Shown here: positions 1-13,500 of the stretch, in pieces
How the letters are laid out: every line of letters begins with the position of its first letter
Position numbering within the stretch: the first letter of the stretch is position 1
Source: Bugulina stolonifera
Taxonomy: Eukaryota > Bryozoa > Gymnolaemata > Cheilostomatida > Bugulidae
Length of the DNA stretch: 64,000 nt
Direction of reading: 5' to 3'
Assembly: GCA_935421135.1 (NCBI GenBank)
Contig: OW285190.1
Coordinates: 10,612,501-10,676,500 of the forward strand
The notes under the pieces: model-generated
What the model saw: the letters and a program-made list of their open reading frames with translations, nothing else
What the model was told of the DNA's origin: nothing
The model's database searches: none
Translations under genes and position numbers: made by a program

Positions 1-100
1 TTTATGTTATGAAATACCTACATACTGTAGGTGTATATGTTGTATTATAAGCCTGACTTAGATGGAAATGGGTATAATAATTGAAGTTGTCCTCTCTTAG

Positions 101-649
101 GTGGCTATAATCTCTCCTCCATATGCGATGCCAGTGAAATGTGTACAAGGGCGTTGCTAGGCGACAGTGTACCTTTACCCAATGAACAAGAGATCCTCCG
201 ACTTCCTTCTAAGCAGGCCATTCAAACCCTGGAGGAATGTTCCAGAGTTCAAGGTAAGAGAGACAAACATTGTCTTCTATAGCCTCTATTATATAATAGT
301 AGCTGTACCAATCTAAAATCGAATCTTTAAAAGGGCCACACAATTCACGTAATAACTCCATGACTAGTGTTGATAGCAATCTCCACCTATGTCTGAAGGT
401 TCCCTATAATGTACCCTTATGTCTCTTGTACTGCTACACTATTAATACAAATACGCATATGTTGTAGCACAATTTTGGCCAGTGGTAGCACGGCATCGAT
501 CTAAGATATGCATGTCAATCGTTGATGCTCTGAGATGGAAGGATGAGCCAGTCAATGAAGCGAACTCTATGAAAACAGAGGGGACAACTACCAAATCCTG
601 CAACTCTACAGCTCCAACAGCATCAACAGAGCCTATGGAAGAGTCATAG
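101..649 (+). CDS. Class IIa histone deacetylase (HDAC4/5/7/9-like), C-terminal end, partial
   Basis: The last two coding exons are 101-253 and 468-649; the gene continues upstream of the window. The first exon follows a TAG acceptor at 99-100 and ends at a GTAAGAG donor. The second starts after GTAG and ends at a TAG stop at 647-649. The joined frame gives about 111 residues. It starts GYNLSSICDASEMCTRALLG and continues through LEECSRVQAQFWPVV. This matches the end of the deacetylase domain of vertebrate class IIa enzymes (the ICDASEACVSALLG block) and the helix after it. The tail is short and acidic and ends in EPMEES, much as class IIa proteins end. These enzymes are nuclear-cytoplasmic co-repressors regulated by phosphorylation and 14-3-3 binding. 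The catalytic pocket lies upstream of the window, so activity cannot be judged here. The family call is strong; the exact paralogue cannot be given. Confidence 0.88.
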
Positions 650-1285
650 TCCGCAGTGCTCTCTCTCTCTCTCTCATTACCCATTATATAGTTAGCTCTC
701 TCTCTCTCTTTGTAAATAGTTTGTATGACAGCGTTAGTCTCATTCTATATACACATTATTATAATTATTATACAGTAAGTAAATTAGTTGTATAATTTTA
801 AGTATATACACATAATGATGATCTGTGTAACTCTAATTACTGTAGGATCTTGTATGTCTGGTAAGAAATTATACATATTATTGTAAAGTGTTTTTTATAT
901 CTGCTTGCCTTTGGGTAAATCTACCAGGTATATATTTTGTAAATAATATATATATATTATAATATTATAGTGAGTCACTGCCAACATTCAATAATTATGC
1001 ATTATAACTGGAGAGTTGAGTGGGAAAATTACTGAATTTGTTGGCCGCACAAAAAAGGCTGAAGCTTCTTTCGAAGGTTTACCTTTTAAAGCAACTGAAT
1101 AGGTAGCCTGGGTTCCCACAGCCATCCAAGAGTTGTTATACCCAATGATTGTTTTGTGAGGGTGAATTATAGCTGATATAGACTGTGGTCACCATTGGAC
1201 TGGTTTACTCCTATTGGAATATTATGTATGATCAAATTGTTTTTTACATGGACAGCACGTTGTAAATTTTGTGTACTTTGGCATA

Positions 1286-1291
1286 AATAAA
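1286..1291 (+). terminator. Poly(A) signal of the HDAC gene
   Basis: AATAAA lies about 640 bp after the HDAC stop, on the same strand, and is followed by a T-rich stretch. It is the first canonical hexamer that fits a 3' UTR here. The inference rests on position only. Confidence 0.5.
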
Positions 1292-1348
1292 TATTTTTTT
1301 AAATGTTCAAATATAATAATTACAACAACTATATAAAATACAAAATGT

Positions 1349-1354
1349 TTTATT
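1349..1354 (-). terminator. Candidate poly(A) signal of the HAL gene
   Basis: TTTATT on the plus strand reads AATAAA on the minus strand, about 430 bp beyond the HAL stop. It lies about 60 bp from the HDAC signal facing it, so the two convergent 3' ends nearly touch. Confidence 0.4.
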
Positions 1355-1780
1355 TAATAAGATTCAACTACAACAATTATGAATGTGTATGATGTACATA
1401 CAGTACATGTATATGCATCTACAACAGTACAGTACACCAAGTACATGTACCTATGGCTGCCTTACTGTTGAATTAAGTTGAGCTCACAAGTGTGTAGAAG
1501 CTACAGCCAACTAAACATATACAGTACTTCACTATTACTACTGTATTCTTACAAATATTCAACTATTAAAAATGCAGTTCAGAATCGAACTGGGAGTAAT
1601 TAAATGATAAAATAAAAATTAACATAGTCCACACAGTAGCTGCCTTTTTGTTCTTCTTGAGTATATTGTTTTAACTGATACTTTATCCGTATAATGATAC
1701 AAAATGAGATTTTCCCACCATAAGTTGGCATTGAATGTTGCTTGGTTCGAAATGTCCAGCCTTTCCTATAGGTGAAGGAG

Positions 1781-4700
1781 TTATTCTATTTTTCTACGTT
1801 TGGGAAGGTGGTTCACCTCATTTGCAGTAGAATGACATGTGGACCCATTCACTACTGAATCGATCTCGATATATGGCTTCACCAATTCCCATATCTTTCC
1901 ATCTGTGATCAGTTTAGAAACTTGTTCAATGTCAGGGGCCAAGTATCTATCCTTTTCCCATGGTCTAAAATAATAATTCCATATAAGAAAATATTGCAAA
2001 AATGTGAAGTGTGTGTAGATGGTAAAAAACTAAGAAAAAAAACAGCATAGAGAGGCAAGAAATGGCAAAGCTTCATGCCATGGTAATCTTGGAAAAAATT
2101 GCTCATGAATAGAAAAATAAAACATTAGTTGCCAGCCTCAAAACCAACTTATCAAGTACAGCTTCAGTTCCCCCTGACCTGACTAGACCAACTCCCGTTT
2201 CAACTCTGTCTACATGGTAGATCTTGTTACCAGACCACTGTCAGATGTAAGCTACTTACCCAACAACAGATCTGACAAGATCAAATACTTTTTCAAGAGG
2301 TTCGGTTGTCTTGAGAGGTCGGTGGTACTCCACAGCCAAACAAGCAGAAATAAGTTCGATCGCCAATACTACAACAAGTGATCGGTTCTAATTACTGGCA
2401 AGTATATTATACTGAATGAACTTTTGTCAAGACCATCTTCAAAATTATTCTACCTTAATTCAACTAAAGGAGTAGAAGCAATAGATAATTAATAAGGTAA
2501 CGACCACAATATGCTCGACCTTCACCTCACCTTGCTCCACATGCTCCACTACTCTGATAGCTTTGCGAGCGCACCAGCCACCCATAGACACATGGTCTTC
2601 AGTACCAGCACTTGTTGTAATTGAGTCGACACTCGAGGGGTGGCATAACACTTTGTTCTCTGATACTAGAAGGCGATAAGAATAAAAACACAGTGTTATT
2701 AACAAATAAAGACAACAAGAACAACATTGTTCACTTTTTAAATGACTCGAAGAACTAGCAATTAGCAGATTCATGTACAAAAATTTGCTTTAAAACTAGT
2801 AGCCATCACATTGTTCTGTTGCTATGACGTGTAATAACTAATTATTGGAAAAGTGTTAAATGAATCTAGCAATCTACATGTAATGTAAAAAGCATTAGAT
2901 AACATATGAAACACTTGTTACTCAGAAGTTGTCCTCTCTTTTTAGTTCTGATTATACTATAGAAATTGAAATAGGAAAGAGAGAGGATAACTCTCGCCAC
3001 ATATTTATCACAAAAATTGTTTCACGTAGCACATGCGTGCTCAAATAATGATATTAATGATAATACTATTTGAACAATTATGTGTGATCGAAAAAATTAT
3101 TTAAACAATGATAGTACATTATTATTTGAATTATGATAGATAGATAAGGGTAAGCCAGACGCTTCATTCCAAGACTTACCCAGAGCAGCTGCTGTCACAT
3201 GGGCCATCATCATCCCAGAGTTGAGACCGCCGTCAGACACAAGGAATGCAGGCAGGTCAGAGTAGGCGGGGTTAATCAAGCGCTCTATACGTCTCTCAGA
3301 CATGTTGGCAATTTCATGGATACCAATAGCAAGGTAGTCCAACGCCTGTAACACATGTGTATACGAGTATTTGCCATACATTACCAACTATAAGCAAATA
3401 ACATGCTTGCTATTGACAATATTTGAATATATACTTGCCTATTGTAGTCAACGACTGGTTTTAGTAGTACATGTAGGTGGATCTCTTTTAATCAACACGT
3501 GATGGTAACAACAGGTACTGGTCAATATACAGTACATTATATCGTGATCCACATTGTCTCATGTGATAGTATTGTTGTATACAAAATATACAAGAGGGAC
3601 GACCTTTACCTTAGCAGGGTATTCTCCATGGAAGTTACCTCCAGATATAACCTCATTCCGGTCAGCAAATACCATCTAAGGTCACATGTTAAGGATGACA
3701 AATTTCTAGCCAAAAGTATTCAACCAATGTCACCAAGAGTAAGAGTATTATAGTGAAACCACTAAATAAGTTTTTAAAAGTTTTAAAATATTATGCTAAT
3801 AAGCCTGTTAACTGAAAGCTGATTGGCTAATACGCCACCGAGACACTAATTCATACATTTCAACTTACTTTTAGGCGGGCGCACATCGATTTTTTACTTT
3901 TTTCGTAAAATTAGTTTTGCTCAAATAAAGCTGATTTACAAATTCAATACTCTCAAGATCTTGACGGGTCATGAGACTGTATGCACACACACAATTTAGA
4001 GCTGTGACCTATGTGAGGAGATAAATCCGTAGTAGTATAATGATTACTTTTTAAAGGATACAGGATTGTCCGTTCCACTGTTGATCTCTACAGTCAGTAT
4101 ATTTTTCACAAAGTCTATAGTGTCATAGACAACACCATGAACTTGGGGTATACACCTCAATGTGTAAGAGTCTTGAACTTTGGGTACACTGTTCTCTGAG
4201 ATCTCAGATCTGTATGAATATAAACGTACACATCTATAATATGTACTTTACCAATCCGCTCTCTATTACATGCCTACTGACTAATAGATTATTGGTGTGC
4301 AATACTCCACTCTGTATTACTGGTATATATCCAAAACATCCCACAACCTAAAAACTATGGATTCGTTTACTAATCGCTATTTGTGAAGGTCTGCATGCCC
4401 ACGATGGGTGGATATCCATTGTAAGCTCATTTGCGAGGGGAAAGAGAGCTCTACTTGGCTCCAATAAAGCATTAGGATAACATCAAATACATGTATATCA
4501 GCATTTTGGTATTTCAGCAATACATTGGTACACTACATCAGCACATGACTTGCCTTGCATAAAATGACACTTGCTATTACATACCTGTTGTTATCGGAGT
4601 GAAGTAGAGACCTCATGTACTTGGCCACCTTTATCTGCCCATGGTGGGGTCGGGCTCTGTGAATGTCTAAAACACAAGAAGTCAATACAAAATGCGTAAC

Positions 4701-7700
4701 CATGAAAGGGTCAACCAGATTAAGTGGTGACGGGCATTTGACATCAGATTTACATGTAGTGCAAGTGGCTATCTAAACCTTTGGTCACTCATCATGACCA
4801 AACACAATTCATAACAGGGAGCCATTAGACATTTATATTTACATTTAATATTAGCCCACACAGTACACAAGTCATGGGTAAGCTTCCATATATGTTACAC
4901 TTACCTTCATCAAAGGCTCGGGTGGTACCTTTGAGACCCTCAAAACTAAGTGCTGCAATAGCATTAGCAGTATCAGCAGCCATCATTGCCCTCTCCAGTG
5001 CCTCTATCCCCAGAGCTGTTATCAGTTGAGTGCCATTGATTAGAGCCAGCCCCTAACAGACATGGAGAAGTAAAATAAGTCATGAACACATAAGAAACTC
5101 AATTCAAAACAACAACTTGTTGCTGATGCACAACCATATTATGTTCTATCTTGCGGAACATAAAAAATTTTACTCTCTCACCAGGTGACAAACTTTACAT
5201 AATTATATCAGCTTCTTTTCGGAGGATTCGAGTCATGAGACTTAACAATCCAGGGTTTCAAGTCAAGTAATGAGTAATGACTTTCTAGCTAGTCGTTTGA
5301 CTTAAATCCTCGCAAATAACTCAAGTATAACATTTCTGGGGTAAATTGTAACTCTAGACTACCATATTTTCCAAATTTGGATGTTACAATGAAGGCACTA
5401 TGCAGTACATACCTCTTTGGCACCTAACTTGATTGGTTTCAGATTATGCATATCTAGAACTTTCCTAGAGTCGGCCCAACCTGTCTCAGGACTCCACATC
5501 TTTCCTTCACCCATGAGACCTAAGGCCATGTGTGCAAGTGGGGCCAGATCTCCACTCGCCCCTACTGTGCCTTTCTCTGGAACCCAGGGCAAGCAGTTGG
5601 CTACAATATAAGTGCAAAAATTGATGTTTTTGATATAAGAAAATAATTTGTGCTATTCCAGCATTATAATATGAGTGAAGAGATTGTATGAACACTGTAA
5701 GGTGCAGACAACTTCAAACATATTATAACTATAATTATAATTATAAATTCCTTGCTAAAGATACATTATACAATATTATAACTTGCTTGACACCTGGCAC
5801 ATCAGCATGACTGTATGAAGGTTTTGCTGGTCTCTAATTTGCCAGCCTACAGCATATGCCACTTGACAAAGCTGTAATATTGTCACATTTCTCATTACTG
5901 TAAAAAGTGTCATCCACGTATGGTGTACATGAAGGGTGCAAGAGTTGATTAATTGAATAAAGATAAGAGAAACTAACCATTAAATGCACTGACAAACTGG
6001 TGCAAGACTTTGGATGAGATTCCGCTGTGTCCTTTAGCTAGTACATTTATTCTGAGAGCCATGAACCTTCTCACCTGGTCGGGGGCCAGAGGGTCACCCA
6101 CCCCAGCAGCATGAGAACGGATTAGGTTCTCCTGCAACTCACTGTCAATTAAAGAGCTCTGTGTTAGACAGATTATGGTCAAATATACATACATAATGCA
6201 AGAAAGCCTGCATTGCAGTTGAAATGAGGAATAATGTATAATGCACTGTGACCACACCATAATTATATACTGTAATTATCAGTTAGTCTAGACTATTTTA
6301 ACAGCCTGAGATCAACTAGTAGATCAATGGTTGATACAGCTGAGCACAGCACCAAAATGACCATGTAAAAATAGCCACTGACCACTAACTGACCACTGAC
6401 TGATTAATTGACTGACTTACGTTAAGTCATCGTTCGAGACCACAATGTTAGCAAACTTTCCAAATCCAGTATTTATACCATAAGCAACTGAAAAAAAATA
6501 CATTGTAGATGAAATTGTGAGTTTGATAATAGAAATCATGCATGATAGCACAGCTAGGGTAAAATATTTAACCTCAGCACTATCTGTTGATCTCTATATA
6601 TAGACTGTAAGTCTGTTATACTGTTACAATCATATAGATTATAAAAATAATGTTTTATAATGCCTATTCTAAGGAATTTTATGAATATTTTGTTTGGTGT
6701 CATAAACATTCCATATGAACTGATGCAACGTTAAACAGGATGTGAGGTCTTACTCTCTCCACTCACCTTTCCCCTCCTTCACGATGTTGTTAATTAGATC
6801 TCTGGCTCTGGCCACTCGAGTAAGTGCTTCTGGTGAAATCTACATTGAATTAAGTATGGTGATGACTTCACTACTAATATTATTTACTGTAAGTACAACT
6901 ACATGTATATACAAGTCACCTAATTTCCTCTGATGGGTTGGGGTAGATCCATCACCTATTTGGGTGAAGCTGGTATAGAATCTAAAGTGAAGAACCATTT
7001 TATCTAAATGGTGGTTCAGGACCGAATGCAGTTTTGAGGTTACAAGTGATGAAACTGTAGTATAAAGTGTTAAATATTCATGTAACGTCCCAAACTTGCA
7101 AGTGGAGTGGGCAATTGAGTTTTAGTTACAGAATTTAATGATTTTCCCCACAGAATAGCAAGGATTTGACAAACATGCAACGTAATTATCATAACATATA
7201 AACAAAACACTATAAAGATTAATGCCTAACTATATATCAGGCCATGTGAAAGTAAGTCTCAACAAAACTAAAACTTTTGAGATTCCAGCACTAATAACAG
7301 GCTATTGCATGCTTCACGTTGAACACTATGATGCTATAACCACAGCTACAATGCCTTTATGTCCTCAACCTTTGTACCCCTAAGCCAGAGCCATACTCAA
7401 TGGCTCTGCCCTAAGCCACACTGGTCACCACATTTCAATACTGACCATAGAGTCATTTCAATACTGACCATTGAAATATTTCAATACTGTAAAATATTCA
7501 ATAGGTGCAGAATAATACAGCAACAGAGGCTGTGCAATCAAATAGCAACACTGTCTAAAGGCACAGCTGCTTGGTGCTGTGTATCCTAAATGGGCTTCTA
7601 TCAACAATATACAACACTGCATTTATATACAATATACTGAACCATGGATTCAGAAGTCAGGTAATGGTAGACAGCCAAGCCTACCAGCTCACAAAGGCAC

Positions 7701-9086
7701 CCAGCTACCCGCCCACCTAGGCACCAAGTCACCCACCTGCTAATGCACTCAGCTACCCGCCCACCAAGTCACCCAGCTACTCACCTGCACTTTATAGAGC
7801 CCTTTGCCGAGATCCATAACATCAGCAGTTGTCAGACTGAATCCATCTAACACCAGAAAGTCATCCGGCAGCCCTGAGCTGCTTGATATGCTATTGAAGG
7901 GGGGAGTTAAAGGCAAACGACAGAATGAGTACATAACGAGTGTAAAATAATATATGGAAAACAACTGCTGTGTGTTTATTATCAGCTACAAAATGGCCTA
8001 AAGTGTTTAACGTACTAGGAAGTGATAAACATAGAAATAAACTGTATAAATTTCACAGAAAATACAAACTGTAGTGAAATTGTAATAATTTCTATGAACT
8101 TGTATGCGTATTGCAAGTATCTGGCAAAGCGCCAAAGTAAGCAGCGATTAAGGATACAGCTTCTCCATTGCATTGAATGTGTAAAACGATTCCTTTTCAT
8201 TCGCCAGCACTACAATGAAACAGTATTATTATAAATATGGAACACTCCAGATAAACTTGGTGGCAGCCATTTTGCAATTTTTATTTTCTCTACCAATCCA
8301 ACGTAAAATGTCAAAAATTTTGCAACAATCCATTGCATAGCAACATACTAACATCTCCGTAGTCGTGCTATCAGACGTGTGCATGAAGCTGAATCCGCTC
8401 AATCCATTTATTTCCAAAATGTTTCACCAACCGCAGCTAAAATACAACTGGTGTTACCAACAAATACAGTCTCCTATTTACCAATGCTACAGAATTGGGT
8501 CTAAAAGTTAGATTTTCTGGAAGTAGTCAAACGGTAAATAGTCTTCTACACGACCCGCTCTATACATTATAGTTTTCTGAAATGTAGGTATCGAATATCT
8601 ATTTTTCCTCCATTACAGACTCTAGCTCAAATCATACAAACCTAGTCATGTAACACACAAAAAATATTAAAGATAGGGCCTAATATAATCGTCCAAATTT
8701 GGTTTACACTGCAATTTAGCCTAAACTTGAAGATTATGCTATTTACATTCACATTGTATAGACCTACTGCTAACTGAGATAGAATGTTAATTTAGAGTGT
8801 GAGCTCAAGAAATGATAGACCAATGGCAACAGCAATAGTACTCGTACTAACCAATGGTGATGAAGTCATTATCGTCAAGTACATCTCTGATCGTGTCATC
8901 TTCGTCTAGTCTTGCTCCACCATTTGTCTTTCTAATCTCCAAAATTTTGTTTACTGCAGAAAGTTCAGGTGTTTTAAACTTTGCATACCGTTTTAATACA
9001 TTTTCACCCAAAACTTTGATCGTTTCTGTACCTTTCCCACAGGGCACAGCTAGAATCTCTCCTTTTATATGTACAGATAGTTTCAT
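1781..9086 (-). CDS. HAL: Histidine ammonia-lyase (histidase)
   Basis: The enzyme deaminates L-histidine to trans-urocanate, the first step of histidine breakdown, in the cytosol. Exons in transcript order: 9086-8852 (or 8848), 7873 (or 7890)-7785, 6839-6767, 6487-6421, 6141-5978, 5600-5413, 5052-4905, 4666-4585, 4209-4062, 3675-3610, 3345-3180, 2665-2531, 2368-2260, 1964-1781 (stop TAA). Phases agree throughout, giving about 617-624 residues against about 657 in mammals. The [12 protein letters not shown] motif in the sixth exon supplies the Ala-Ser-Gly that cyclises to the MIO electrophile. Other family blocks are [36 protein letters not shown] and [20 protein letters not shown]. The start MKLSVHIKG aligns with the vertebrate N-terminus; an in-frame ATG 57 bp upstream is possible. 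Compared with vertebrates the C-terminal tail is short. It is convergent with the HDAC gene. The exon 1/2 junction has two in-frame solutions. Confidence 0.95.
2924..2996. repeat. Short inverted repeat, GTTGTCCTCTC family (HAL intron)
   Basis: The left arm reads GAAGTTGTCCTCTCTTT and the right arm is its near complement, AAAGAGAGAGGATAACTCTC, with a spacer of about 35 bp. The same arms recur elsewhere in the window (12846, 31814, 35060, 42338, 43626). Confidence 0.6.
7681..7784. repeat. Degenerate tandem repeat next to HAL exon 2 donor
   Basis: Two units share CAGCTACCCGCCCACC and CACCAAGTCACCCA. The repeat abuts the exon 2 donor. On the minus strand it holds a second CAG-GTGGGTGAC copy of that splice site about 50 bp downstream. 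Confidence 0.55.
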
Positions 9087-10574
9087 ATTTAGCAGGAGTG
9101 AAAGTTGCCAAGATACAACGGAGTGAGCTGAACTGGTATGCAATATGCCAAGCTAAAGTGTTGTTGACAAGGCTTGGCTTCAAACAACCAATCAAATTGA
9201 TAGAATATTACATACCTCCTATTTCCTCCAATCACAACTAGCATTGTGGACTAACACTAAGTATATGTTGTTTGACCTACATGTATAATAGAACTTGGCA
9301 AACAAAAGCTATTCATGATTAGACTACTGTTTATTACACCCATTTCCAACAAAATACATTGTACTATATCACATGATGTCTAGACTCCAAGTGCACTACC
9401 AAGTCTCAAGCCATAGTATAAAGTTGAAGTTGGAGAATAACTTTGTTTGGCTGGTTTAACAAAGGAGTGACTATTTGGTTCTACAAGGGCAGATAATTAT
9501 ATGGTTGTACTACTTCATTGGGTTTAATGTTACACTTACATGCATACAGTTACCAGGCCAGCAAAACTTCAAAAGTGAGCTGGTACTACTGCATAAACTG
9601 TTACAACATTATTAGGAAAGCATATTTTGGTCTAGTAAATACTATAGCAGTAACTACCCAAAATCTAAGCATCCATATATGAAAAAAGTGAAGCCCCAAA
9701 TTATTTGCCACTCCAACCTCCACTTCCCTTCCAATACCGGCTGCCAACACCTTTCCATTCCAGCACTTGCAGACTGTACAGAACACAGTGCATTGTGTAA
9801 CACATAACTTGTGAAGAGCAGTGTTGGTATGTATGACTATCCCATGAGAAAAGTAAGTAGAATATAGATTATAGAATGATTATGTCTATTTCCAGAACTG
9901 GAATAAGCCCATCTTTACCATTGTCTTTAATTGTATTGCATATAGGAGAAATATTGTGCCAAGAATTTCAGGAACAAAGACTAAAAGCTTATTAGAAATA
10001 ATAATTATGAATAATAACCTCATCCGCTAATTCAGTGTAACATTGCACAATTAAAATTGACCTTACGTTTCCCTCAAACAAACTACAAATTAATAGTAAT
10101 ATACATAATGTAATAATGGGTAAAGGGACATTTCGAAAAAGACAGTTCTAAACCGGGCAGTTCGAAACTGTGTAGATTACAATTAGAAGAACAAAATTCA
10201 CAGATAAATAATTTTAGTTCATTAATTTTAATTAATTAAATAGAAAAAAATAATAGAAATATTAGAAATAAAAATTAGTTGAAATCTGGTGGTTGGGGTT
10301 TGGTGTTAGGCGTTTCGAACTGTCCAGTGTTGAACTGTCAACTTTCGAAACGTCCTGTTTCGAACCGTCTTTTTTCGAACAGTCGCACATTCGTAAATAT
10401 GATACGTAGACTAATATTATAATAACATAGTTTATAGTCACAGATAGTCGCATCAATCAGTGCGTCATCAGAGTCACTAAACTAATAAATGTGAACACCA
10501 TAGAGTAAGTGATAGAAGTCATATGAGCAGCAGAATTGGAATGTCTTCTACCACCAGAGTTCCTCTGTCTCTCT
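9087..10574. other. Intergenic region between HAL and hexosaminidase
   Basis: This holds the HAL 5' flank and the hexosaminidase 3' flank (both genes are on the minus strand) and one MITE-like element at 10125-10384. I see no coding exon. Open frames here are short and have no recognisable similarity. Confidence 0.6.
10125..10384. mobile_element. MITE-like element, family A (copy 1)
   Basis: The ends are imperfect inverted repeats: GACATTTCGAAAAAGACAG at the left, and GACTGTTCGAAAAAAGACGG when the right end is reverse-complemented. The interior is AT-rich and contains AACTGTGTAGATTACA. A diverged second copy with the same ends and interior order lies at about 39705-39905. No transposase is present. 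Boundaries are approximate. Confidence 0.65.
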
Positions 10575-13500
10575 CTAGTACAGTGGACGGCTGCCCTGCT
10601 TCTCGTACCGACAATATGAGGGGTCTATTGGATTAGCATCAAGGCTTCTCCTGAATAACAACAATGACTGAATAAGTACGTTTACAGTGTTAGCAATACC
10701 AACGAGTGGTCAGTCATGTTCACTAGGCAGCTAATACTGACCCAATTTATTACTACTAATAGCTGCCTCACCTAATCATTCTACATCGATGAACCTCCAG
10801 CCTCTCTTTCATGCTATTCATATCAGTAGCAGTTGCAGGACTCCAGAGTCTCTCGGCCACAACAGCTGCCCTTGGCCATGTCCTTGACATGAGGTTAGTG
10901 CCATCTACCCACTCACCCCACATACACGCCTCTCCTCCCATAACTAGAGCCTTCTGTGCTGCTGTACCGTTGAAGTTCTACAACACATAGAACACAGGCT
11001 ATTCTAACATCCATCCAGATTGGTTAGTGGAATACTTAATCATTATATTGGGTCACAAAATATATGAACATAATTATGGACCTAGACAAGATGCATAATA
11101 GTTACGTAATAGGTCTACAGTACAAATTACAATTACAACTGTTTGGTAAAATTTTGAAAATCACTTAGCCTTGGACATGCCTATCAGCAAAGCTGAACGA
11201 GATATACACATCTTTGTGTGGTGGCTATAATGTATTATAAATACTATAAATGTGCTGTTTGTTCAACAACCAGAGCTTGTAATAATACTGTATATAATAT
11301 TACCATAAGTTGAATTGAGGCGTCTAATTATGTACATGTACAAGTAGGTGCATAGGTACAAGTAAGCTATAATTATGGATGTATTCTACGGCTCTGCCAA
11401 TAGCAGTAGTATTTTAGTTTTTTGGTGATTATTTAGTCTAGAACTTTCAGTCTAGCATGTCAATCAGCATAATACACTCTGTTGTGACATGTAAATTATT
11501 AATACCAACATGGTTATGTGTTTATACAATTTTAAAACTATGTTTTATTGTGTTGTTTAACCTTTTACCCCCAATTATGCTGTTCTAAAATCAATAAACA
11601 TTTTTATCTAGTACATGTATGTATAGAGTGCTATATTGTACTACTAATAATAGACATCACACATGTAGGTGAATTACTACAATGTAGCATTGCAGGATAT
11701 TACCACAAACATAAGTAGAGATAACTCCATATATGTACTACTTGTGTGTATGATAAATAGTACTGTGTACTTGTACAATACAGCTACTCAGTAGGGTAGA
11801 GTGTTGGGTCTTTATAAATTAAACATAACACTTTTAGAATTGTATAAATATAATAAGCTGAACTACAACTGTAAGTGTATATTTAGTCAAATATGTCGGT
11901 GGAGGAAATTAGTGATTTTGAAGTTATCCTCTCTCTTCATTGAAGAGAATAAAATGCTAGTAGCAATAGCCCGAGTACTGCTCTTTCAGCCAGCTCATAC
12001 CAAATGAATTTGTTATACCTTCAGGACAATGAATAACCAAGAGGAAAGGCCATACTGCGGAATTATTCACATTTACATGGATATTGAAATCTAAAGTAAC
12101 TATATCAATCAATATGGTACTATTTTAACACTCGGTTCATATAATTGTACTACCTGCGGGTCACATTGGTAATACTGGCTCCAGTCTTCACCGTATTTAA
12201 TAATATTAAGATACCAACAAGCCGAGGTAATAGTCTTATAACCAGCGGCCGTGACAAACGCCATTTCCTGTGCAGCAGTACGACCTCCGTACCACTTCCA
12301 AACATTGACCACAGCGTTTGACGACAGCTACAAAGAATTAGACAAGCATCATGTGACAGGAAATAATAGCTAAAGCGGCAAAACTAACCTGAGGGTCGCA
12401 TGAATAATAGCTCTGCCAGTTCTCGCCGTAAGCAATGCGATTCAAATACCAACACGAAGACAAGATGGTTTTGTAGCCAAGGTTTGTAACCTTAGTCATT
12501 TCGTCAGCGATTTTGGGTGTAGTTTTCCATACATTAACTACAGTATCTGTGGCGAACTACAAAGCAACACAATGTGAAGCATGCTAATAGTCAGAGAGAT
12601 AGCAAAGGATGTAGTATTTAGTTGACAAGACACACAGACATGCTGTTAGGTAAAGCTTACTCCATCAGATCACATGTATAACTAGAGTGTACGAGGTATA
12701 GTCACACATTTACCACCCGTGTGTTATAAAACAGTCTTGTTCACATATTAGTTAGAGATTAAAGTAGTGCAAAGAGATCTAATTATTCCTTCATTAGTTG
12801 TTAGTAACGAGGAACGTCTCAAATAATTATAATCTACTTGAAAATGGAGGAGTTATCCCATCTCGTTTAGCTATAAAGAGGAGGGAATAACTCTCACAAC
12901 TACCGATAAGACACTGATATTACACACATGCGAGCAAGCACGAACTAGGAGTTACAGAAGATAAAGTTTATTAGCAGAGTTCAAGGTAGCAAGCCAAGCA
13001 ACTAGCTAATGGTTAGGTAAAGAAAAAATCCTGTGCACGATGATACATTGTAGCTTGCATACAACTAGAGGGAAGTCAACAAACAATTGGTTATTAGTTC
13101 TTAGTGGTAGCATAATATTATGATATCATAGAAGTAAATATGCTATAATATAATTTAATGTAATATATAACATAGTGGTAATAATTAGATAATTATACAT
13201 GTATAACAAAATGTGATGCACTGTGATAGATATGATTGGAATACCTTAACTCCATTGTCCACAGGTTCCTGCCACACTAAGTAACCCTTGTTCAACTTCT
13301 GCACTATGCTAGTCACTCTACTGATGTAGTATGACTCCAAACCTGCATAATCCTTTATCCCAGTCTTAGCCATGAATGCCTTTATGTTAGGGTTAGATTT
13401 CCTGTTATAAACAACGAATAGAGCCTCTACAATCCCTGTGTCAGATGAATACATATCATGGCAGGCATGGAAACTACATGTATTATAACATGTCACTACA

